64,000 bases of DNA, taken from assembly GCA_030248215.1 (NCBI GenBank), contig JASANG010002922.1, forward strand, positions 186,001 through 250,000, written 5' to 3'. Both the position numbers and the translations under genes were made by a program. Under the pieces are notes generated by a model that saw only the letters and a program-made list of their open reading frames with translations, ran no database searches and had not been told where the DNA came from. Source of the stretch: Enoplolaimus lenunculus. Taxonomy: Eukaryota; Nematoda; Enoplea; Enoplida; Thoracostomopsidae. The first letter of the stretch is position 1. Each line of letters begins with the position of its first letter. Below, in pieces: positions 14,304-23,700 of this stretch.

Positions 14304-14745
14304 GTAGTGACCCGAATAAGAGGGGGGACTGATATTTATTTGGCCTCTCCAGCGGGTACTTCCCTTGTTATTCGGTTACGGACTGTTATTTATTTTCAGC
14401 CAGCACTCCGCCACCCTTCCATACTGATCCTTATCCGGTATTGCAGCTATCTGTTCAATTAAACGTTTTTCGCCTTGCATCAAAAGCTTGAGCGATAATG
14501 CAAAGTTATACTTTGGAATGTTGCTTTCAAAACTTAAGTGCACTTTAAAATTTCGAACTCAAGATTATTCGGTCCACTTGTCATTAGTGCACTTCGATTA
14601 GGGATAATTGGCATTTATGGACTCTAATTAGGGTTTACAAACTCTATCCGCTTTACGAACTCTTATTAGGGATACAGACTCCTATTGATCAGGACCTCAA
14701 AATGTGGACCCCCTCTTATTACCTCCCTTTTATTTGGGTCACTAC
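14304..14745. mobile_element. MITE family E (GTAGTGACCC ends), full copy
   Basis: Ends GTAGTGACCCGAATAAGAGG and TTATTTGGGTCACTAC. Typical inner parts: GTTATTCGGTTACGGACTG, GCTTGAGCGATAATGC, GGACTCTAATTAGGG. 442 bp, no coding capacity. Confidence 0.82.
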
Positions 14746-16298
14746 AACGTCCCTTTGTACTTCCAAGAATGCATGATACTAGAACGTGCAGCGCACGGCG
14801 TACCGCATGGTACAAAATCTACCACCGGGCGTTTGTATACTCATGCTGAAATATAAATCATCCAGTCTTTGTACCTCCAACATGGCATGATACAAGCGTA
14901 TGCAACTCTACTGGTTAAGCATCTCACAAATTGTACCACCGGACGTTCCGTTTTTTGTCGACCCTTTCTTACTTAGAGGGTGTCGCTGTCGCATGTATTA
15001 ACCCAAAATTAAAACTATAAGCAGAGTATTTTTGATGCCAGATACATAAAGCGGCATGGTTTGCACACATTGTACCCTCTCTAAATAAAGGGGATGTAAA
15101 GTAAAAACGTAACGTGCGCTGGGTACTTTCTTTGTACATAGAATGTCCGAAGTTGCACACTCTTTTAAACGGCGAAAATGGGACAGCTGCAAATGTTTGC
15201 TGGCGAAAACGGAAAAATGGCACAGAAACTCATTGTCGATGGTAACGAGTCATTATCGACGCTTGGAACTGATGATTTGGTTTATTTTTGTGGAGGTATT
15301 TTGATGAAAACAGAAAAGTATTTCTCGTATCACAATTGAGTGGGCTAAAACGATTTCGCACAAATATTTGATGAGTTTTATGTTTTGTATTACGTAATTC
15401 AAAAATGTTCATCAAATTTACGCGTAAAATTTCAATCGAAACGTGTTCAAAACTTGGGTTCTGTTTTTGATTGCTTCCCACGTCCGCTTAGCAGTGCCTC
15501 CTGAGCCATAAATGGTTCGATATTGAAATTATTTGGATCCATGTAAAAGATTCTGGTCGGAATGGTTTCTGCGGACCTGCCATAGAGTAAGCTTAAGGGC
15601 CGATTAGTATCCGTATTCCCGCTGTTTGCAAAACGCCTTTTTTATAGAAATTTATGATTTTGTTAAAAACCAATGTTTGAAATCTGTTGAATCCCTCGAG
15701 TCTGATTAACATTTAAAACAACTCAAAGTTCTGTTTCAGCTTGACGCTCAAACATTGAGTCTAAAAGTACAAACAACCTTGAATTGCAATTGTAGTCGGT
15801 CCCAAAATTATTCGGCGGTACCCAAGCCCCCTTCCCCAAAATCAGTTTCTGCGAACACCTCTGGTAATATTCTAGGCGAAAAATATAAAGCCTTTGTTGT
15901 ACAAAGTACCGTGTTAGCGACCGTGTGAAACGTCAACCACAGCATGAGAATTTAAAACTCACTACAGGATTTGAGCTGATTTATACAAATTGTCAAAATC
16001 AGACACCACAATATTTTGTAGTTGTGGCCAGAATAATATTTGGTAACAGCAAGGATTATATATAGCAGTTAGGAACGTAGACCATTCTGGACTGAAGAAC
16101 GCTATATTAGGCTCGTGCCAGAAAAGTCAGCGAGCAAACGCAACGAGCAGAAAAACGTTTTCGACATCATCGTTTGATGAGAGTATATTCTAAAGTCTGC
16201 TCACTTGGCTGTTGTTGTCATCCAGCGAAAGTTTTAATTACGGAGATATATCCCCCCGTTCAACTGCTTTACGCCCTTTTCTGTGTATGTGAAAATCA
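14746..16298. other. Intergenic, nothing recognisable
   Basis: Two overlapping minus-strand frames (about 14970-15220) have no recognisable motif. The first CLEC16A exon, if within the window, could be anywhere between 8935 and here; I did not find it. Confidence 0.45.
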
Positions 16299-16505
16299 CA
16301 CTGCAAAAAATGTTGAGTCAAATTGACTCTCTGAAATAGGCTCTACGGGACTACACAAACTGAGTCAAATTCGACTCCGCCAGAGTCAAATTAGACCCAC
16401 TGAATCGCACGTTTGACTCTGGTGGAGTCGAATTTGACTCAGTTTGTGTAGTCCCGTAGAGCCTATTTCGGACAGAGTCAATTTGACTCACAATTTTTTG
16501 CAGTG
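16299..16505. mobile_element. Hairpin MITE family A, copy 1
   Basis: Near-perfect long palindrome bounded by CACTGCAAAAAATG and its inverse. Inside are GAGTCAAATTGACTC, AATAGGCTCTACGGGACTAC and a run of GACTC/GAGTC motifs. No coding capacity. Other copies are listed separately; the best-preserved ones are flanked by TA, the Tc1/mariner target duplication. Confidence 0.85.
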
Positions 16506-16638
16506 CCGACGACCAATATCTCAGATATGGGTGCAACCTAAAACATGTCTTTTCAAGTCTTAATTTGTTATCTCGAATTTGAATTTACGTGAGTAGATAA
16601 AGATAACAGTGGTTAACTAATACCAAATTATCAAACGC

Positions 16639-17101
16639 GGCCATGTAAAGATCAGGAGCGGAACGTTTTTCTGTGGGACTAGAATAGAGTAAGCAAAGCT
16701 TTAGACTAAGTTTTTGCTTGGCTTAGGCTTACGCTTCGGCTTAGGCTTAGGAATATGCTCATTCTTACGCTTAGGCTTAGACTTAGGCTTAGGCTTACGC
16801 TTAGGCTTAGACTTAGGCTTAGGCTTACGCTTAGGCTTAGGAATATGCTCATTCTTACGCTTAGGCTTAGACTTAGGCTTAGGCTTACGCTTAGGAATAT
16901 GCTCATTCTTACGCTTAGACTTAGGCTTAGGCTTACGCTTAGGAATATACTCATTCTTACGCTTAGGCTTAGACTCAAGCTTGGGCTTACGCTTAGGAAT
17001 ATGCTCATTCTTACACTTAGGCTTAGACTTAGGCTTAGGCTTACGCTTATGCTTAGAGATATGCTTATAATACTGTCCCGCCCCTGTTCTTTACATTGGC
17101 C
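16639..17101. mobile_element. MITE family C with internal TTAGGC array, copy 1
   Basis: Ends GGCCATGTAAAGATCAGG and CCTGTTCTTTACATTGGCC are inverted repeats. The inside (about 16715-17050) is an array of TTAGGC and TTACGC/TTAGAC hexamers, broken at intervals by GAATATGCTCATTC. The leucine/arginine and serine-rich frames across it, on both strands, are repeat artefacts. Confidence 0.88.
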
Positions 17102-17312
17102 GAACTACGCATAGAAATTCATGAAAAATTACACCAAATGCGTGGGTGTGTTTCCAGTTCAAAAAAATTTCTCAATTTATCGAACGAAGAACTAAGATCT
17201 ACGTTCGTACATATCAATTGCATGTGACTTGCTGCATGGTGCCGTGTTTGTAAACAGCAATTTTTTAACTTGCGGCGCTGGTCAGTCGCAGCCTGAAAAG
17301 TATAGCGTCACC

Positions 17313-17530
17313 ATTGACCCATTCTCGCATGAATATTTTCAATTTCATATGAGATGTAAATTTCAAGGTAAGATTCGATACTCAGTCTCTCGGGTGGGAG
17401 GTGTTTACGATGACCACACATCTACAGGAGCCTGACGCTAGAGGCCGAGGGAACACTCATGTCCTGTAGAGATTTTGCGCTGCACATATATGTTAGAATT
17501 TTTAAACACTGCTCACAGTGTCTGTGTTGC
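17313..17530 (-). mobile_element. Diverged copy of the piggyBac-type tRNA-like MITE
   Basis: Shows CCATTCTCGCATGAATATTTTC, a decayed box B (GATTCGATACTC), GGGTGGGAGG and GAGGGAACACTCATGTCCTG at the spacing of the two intact copies. It ends 230 bp before the WASP start codon. Confidence 0.6.
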
Positions 17531-17756
17531 TTGTATATTACTTGTATTTAGTTGCTCATAGTACACTCTAAAGTTAAAGGGTTAAATCGTTGACCACACC
17601 GTAAGTGGTTTAGAAGATTTAGGCAAATCAGACGCTGTAAGCGTCCTAATAAAGACAGCCAAATGCTGAAATTTTTATGTTTTACTTTTTTTCGTTATTT
17701 TATATTATGTTTGCTCTGTTAACGACAAATAATCTGCTGTCCACCAAAAAAAATAA

Positions 17757-20700
17757 ATGTACGAACAACAACCTGATCAACGCATAACAAACGATATTAC
17801 AGTAGTTGGCGTAGAATCACCTGCAAATCATTCATCGTTCGAAGACGACAAAAGTCCTCCAGTGCTTGACTCACAGCCCGATTTAGTCTCAGCAAACAAA
17901 AAACAAACTGCTGGCGACGGGGATACAAGAAAATTTCATCAAAAACTGTGGCATAACGCTCGAAATATGATGTCACGGACCGGAGCAGGGACTGGAGACT
18001 CCAAAATGACGTCATCTTCAACTGAAAACGGCTACAATCACCACGAGCGGTTGGGTAAGAAAAAATCAGCCGGAAGCGGAAGTAATACATCGACAGAAGA
18101 ATCACCTACCTTTCACAGGTATACGCCTGGTGCATTGCCGGTGTCGTACGGTGCTTCGTTTGATTTAGATCAGGAAACCACGGCACGGCACCAAGTACTA
18201 CCCCCGGTAACAGATATAGCTGCATCCCGGGGTGGAAAAGCTCCGACTCGAGCTCTGAAGCTTGCCAACATACCACCCGGACAATCTATCGATAGTCGTA
18301 GTCGTCCACTACCACCGTCACCTGGTAAACCACCACCGTTGACACCAAAAAAGTTGCTCAGTCTAAGCACTTCAGAATCTTCTCCTACTCTGTCGACCCC
18401 GTCGCCCCCTGTTCCTCCGTCAAAACACTCGCAAACTGCTGGAAACATCCGTCGCTTGCCTGATACCCCTGGTAGTCCTCACAAATCACCGCCTGCCAAA
18501 CATACAGCCAACAACAGTGGATCGAATGCTGGAGGGTTAGGAGGACGAAACAACCTTAGGGGTGAAGGAAAACGAGACAGAGACAACGAAACAGGAGGAA
18601 CAATCAGCGGTGGTGGTGGTGGTGGTGGTGGCGCAGCAAAGGTATTCAATTATTTAAGCAAACGAGGCGGATCGGCAGATCAAGGAGACATCTGCCCAAC
18701 GTACCAATCGTTTGACAATTTGGATCCGCCAGACTATGAAACGAGGCCGCTGCCTCCGAGTCCTCCGCAAATGAAGCCGGCAACGTCTCCGAATGCTAAA
18801 TCGATGCCTTCGGCTCCCGCGCCGCCGCCCGCAGGCCCTCCACCCCCGGGGCCACCACCTCCTCCTGCGACAAACTTAGGGTCACCTCCGCCGCCACCCC
18901 CGCCTGGTCCCCCTCACCCACCACCGCCTTTGGAATCCGATGAACCGGATGAAAATTTAAGTGAGTATAGGACGCATAAAAACACGGGCACTTTTATGGT
19001 TCTCCATACAGTGTAAAGGTCTTTCCACCGCAAACGTTCCACGTATAGTTACTGCCGGTAACAGTGGTATAAGCATATTCCTAAGCTCAAGCCTGTTCAA
19101 AACATTTCCACTGTGTGGGGAGAAACTACAAAAGTGACCGAGAATGTATTCATTAGCTTTTCTATTATAAATCGCTTACAAACTATCACAGCGTCAATTG
19201 GTTTACTCCAAGCCATTTTCGACACTAAACTTAGCAGACTTAGCAATAATGTAAAAGAGCTTACAGGTGCAGTTACTCAATTATTTTTCGTCGCAATAAC
19301 ATTTTTTGCTTCTTTGGCTGTTATTCTTCAGATATCTAACCTGTCCCATATTTTATGGAGCCTGTGTGATAAGTATAAGCCTACGTCTACGCCTAAACTT
19401 TGACATTTGTCTAACGGTAAGTTATTAGCAAACATTAAAGCCCTATACACGTGTGCAAGTTTTTGCAGTAAAAAATTGCACGTGCAACTTGCATGCGAAA
19501 TGCGGCCCCAAATAAAAAGGTTTGCAGTTCGTGCAGCTGCAAATTATCACTGGAATTCACGCTATTTTATTTAATTTAATTCGCACCTGTCAACGTAGTT
19601 GCAAGTTGCTTGAATTTCTTGCACTTGCATTTTGACCGGCCAATCCGAATGTTCCTTTGCTAATACTTGCTGCTGCATATGATTCGTGCAAGTTGTGGCT
19701 GCGAGTTCTTGTTGCAAATACTTGCACGTGTATAAATACGGCTTAAGACTAAACCAAAAGCTTAACCGAAACATAAGCCTTAGGTTAACCCTAAGCCTAA
19801 CCAAAACACAAGCTTCCCTTTTTCTTAATTTTCTACGTTACGCTGTACCACCAGATTGGACACACACACCGCTCTAATTAACCAGGGCATTTAGCCACAC
19901 CCTTTGAAGTTAAAATCGAAAAATGCATTTTAGCACCGACATCCCGACCGGTTCAACAAGAAAGTTCTCAGCCTCCGAAACCGACGGTGACGTCACCCGT
20001 GACGCAGGCTCCTCCAAAGTCAAAGTCAAAAAAACTCGGAACTGTCCGGCAGAAAGGAAAACAACGATTGAACAAAGACGATATTGGATTACCGCAAGAT
20101 TTTGTGTAAGACCCAGTTTGAAAACGGGTCCGCGGCCGGGAGGATGGCGAGAGGGGCTCAGGCTCAAGAAAAAAGTTTGCCCCCTCGTCTTTGATCATAT
20201 TTAGCAAAATTTGATGAAATTCCTGTATGCTTCCTACTTAATGAATTTTTATAGCCTGCAGTATGTCGAGATGGTTACGGGTTTGATTAAAACGCGTTTA
20301 AATGATGGTTTAAAACAAGACTTTTGGTGGCTTAGTATTCAAATCAATAGCTGGTGAAAGTAGGGCCAGGTATGCCTAACCCCGGTGTAAAAGTTTTAGA
20401 AAAAATCTTTTAGAGTTGCTAAATCTTTACTCAAAAAACCAACACATATCCCAAGTTACCCAAGTGGTGACAAAAAATTACGAAATTCCATTCGATGAAA
20501 AATAGTAAGTAAAAATACACAGAAAATGCTATATTCTATGCCCATATTCTCAAATGCGTATAGCACAATAGTTTCCAAACTAACGGAACCAAAAAACGGA
20601 TTTCAAGATTAGAGGATATTTTATTTTTTGTATTTAGTGGTTTAACTAAAAAGTTCAAAGTTACGGGTATTTAAATTCAACCGCTATATTTGTTTAAAAC

Positions 20701-23700
20701 GGTTTTTAGTGTGCTTTCAGCCACTTAGTCCACGTCGGATGGGATCCAAACAAAGGATTTAGCGATTCGGTAAAATATCCACAACAGTCAAGCTAATACC
20801 TATTGAGATGTCCTTGAAGTACTTAGAAGGGCGCTGGGCAGTAAGGATCCAGGATATTCAGACAGAGGGGTCGGCTCAAAATTTTTTAGAAAATCCCAGC
20901 ACAAAAGCTAAAATGTATCGGTTCTTGTACATTGCCTTTCCACAGGCTTAGGTTTGATTTGCTCAGGCTTAGGCTTAGGCTTAAGCTTAGCTTATGGAGA
21001 GGCTTTTTCGAACCTGAAATAAGACTATGCCTAAGCTTATGCCAGCCTGAACCTAAACATTTTAGACTAAATCTTTGCCTAAAGATGTGTGGACCAATGT
21101 ATAGAACGAAATCGTGATAGTATGTTAGCATATTCCTAAGCCTAAGTCCAAGCCTAAGCATAAGCCTACGCGTAAGAATGAGCTTATACCTAAACCTAAG
21201 TCTAAACCCAAGCAAAAATATATCTTAAGCTTAAGCGTACTCTATTGCAGTCCAGCAGAAAAATGTTCCGCCCCTGATCGATTTATAAGACGACGTGGGG
21301 AACGTATAAACCGACCATCCATATACAGCTTAACGTAAACAGGTAACAGCTTTAATGGTGCGAAACTTTTCATAAATAGGGAATTACGAAACATGGATTC
21401 GGCACTGAAACCAACATTATTGTTCAAACTTCGTGATATCCATTGTTTATTGATTTTTAAATCATTAAAAATATTAAACTTCCGAAACATCGATTTCGAC
21501 AATATTTGAATTTGAATCAAACTTTTACTCCTGATAAATTGTGAAACCATTTTGTTGTCACGTTGAAACTTTACCAGACTACAAATACCGTTTGTCAGCG
21601 ATGTCTGATCTGCCCGCGAGTCGTAAATAGCTAAACAATTTTATATTCTTGGGTTCGTTAAATGCAAATATAAATTGAAATTTTCTAAACTTTGAAAACT
21701 TTCTAACATCCTTCTCTGTTTAATGGCTGTTTAACAATTTGAATCTACTATTTGATAGTTAAGAAATCAAAATTTTTTAGCATGCGAGCAGTGGAACCGA
21801 TAAAGCAGACCTGCTTAGTAAAGAAATCAAGGTAAGTGAATCTTTAGGCCATCAACACTACGCCAACTGTTGGCAAAGCTTTGAGAATTAAAATTAATGC
21901 ATCTTCCACAATAACTAGCGTACACTATGCCTAACATTTTCATGCCTGTTATATAGAGGCCGAATGTATAGGAGCGAGTCAAGAAATTTTTCAGGCAGGT
22001 GGTGGCTTATATTTTATGAAAATACCTCGCGAGCGAGAAACTATACGCCATTGTAGTGGCACAAATGAACTATTTGTAAGGTATGGATGTTGCAATTTTT
22101 CTTAAAAAATATTCTAACCAGGATCCGAACAGAATATAGCTAAAGATCCCTCGGAAAAGAAGCGAGCGTCAAGCCAACCCTAACTTTCGTGACACAAAAG
22201 TAAAAATGTATAACGTAGGGACCTTACCATTTTACCATAAAAAATTTTTGACGCGGGCGCACCACCCTCGTCCTTTTATAGATTTGCCGCTGACCTTGTA
22301 CACGACGAACGCAAACCTATCAAGCACAGGTTACAATCACACCTGCAAGTCGTTTGAATTTATTGCACTTGTATTTCAACTGAACTTCTGTGATGGCCAT
22401 TCAATTCGCGTTTCAAACCATATTCAAATATCGATTTAAAATACAATTTCAATGTTGCAGGATTTGTTAAAAAGTATTGGAGTCAAAGTAAAAAGCAAAA
22501 GCGATCAACAGTTTGTTTCGGCATTTCTCGAACAACACGGCGGCGTCGAACAGTTACGACGCGAAGTCCAAGGCAAAAAGACGCCTAAATCGAAAGGTGA
22601 CGGTTTGTCTTAGACTTAGATTCAGCCAGTTTGCCTGCCAAACTGCAGTAGAATGTTTAGTAGAAACGAAACGTAAACATTGCTACTGCATCACCAGTAT
22701 AGTCCCAAGAAACACTGAATGGATTTATAGTCGAGTTGCTTTGATCACCCATATTTTTAAATGCGTGTAGCACCTTTTATAACAGTCGGTTGTAGGTCTT
22801 GAATACGGAAATATATCAAAAAATCTGGTTTTAAACGGAGGTGTTAGGTTTAGGCTTAGGCTTTTCAATATACATGGTTGATACTTGTGAGCAACGCGGT
22901 GTGGCGTTGATCGCTCTATAATGCTGTCACATGAGTGATTCTATAAGTGGTAAAAATACAAATCGGTACTAAAGCTAATAATTTGACTCGGCTGTTTACT
23001 GATAAAACGCCCCATGTTACTTTTAGGGCCGTCCCGGTTTCTGGTGGGTTTGTAAAAGAGTAGGCTTACGTTTTAGACTACGTTTTTGCTTAGACTTAGG
23101 CTTAGGCTTAGGAACACGCTTTTGGAACGCTTAGGATTAGGCTTAGGCTTAGAAATACGCTTAATCTACTGTTACAGCCCTAAAAGTAACATTGGCCGAA
23201 AAAATCTTAATCCGCCCGTGGAATCATGTCCTAATCAGTAGACTGCAGTTTATTGCTTCAATTACAAATAGTATCCTTTGCTGCTGTGCTAAAACACTGT
23301 TGTTGACATACTGTTTTGTAAGCTTACATTTTTTTCAGTAAGCGACGCACCGCCACCAGCTCCAGCAAGGACTGATGCTTCTTACGGCCGAAAGTAAGCC
23401 TTAGGCCCTGTATTATAGAGTAATTTTAGCTGATTTTTGGTACTGTAGTAACTCGAAAACTAAGGTGATTGATGACCCGGTTAATCGGTTATAGACTGTT
23501 ATTTGTTTTGCGTCCGGCAACCGCTTATTCGAACATCCATATTTCTGTTATGCGATCTATTCCCTATATTTTTGTTGAATGTTATAATCAAAAGTATTGC
23601 GCATAGTTCTAAGGATTTATACTTTTAGTAAACCAAACCACGTCTTGTATATATACTTCGTGTATATATATTTATATATAAATATATATTATATATAAAT

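Noticed and set aside
13764-14332. Overlapping frames on both strands before a MITE
   Set aside because: No recognisable domain; CCCCACCC-type and GGGGCC-rich repeat debris explains the open stretches.
16714-17114. Three long overlapping frames rich in Leu-Arg, Leu-Gly or Ser-Leu
   Set aside because: They are translations of the TTAGGC-type hexamer array inside a MITE, open in several frames on both strands.
19113-19403. 96-codon frame with hydrophobic segments in WASP intron 1
   Set aside because: No similarity recognised, no splice context, and it lies among repeats.
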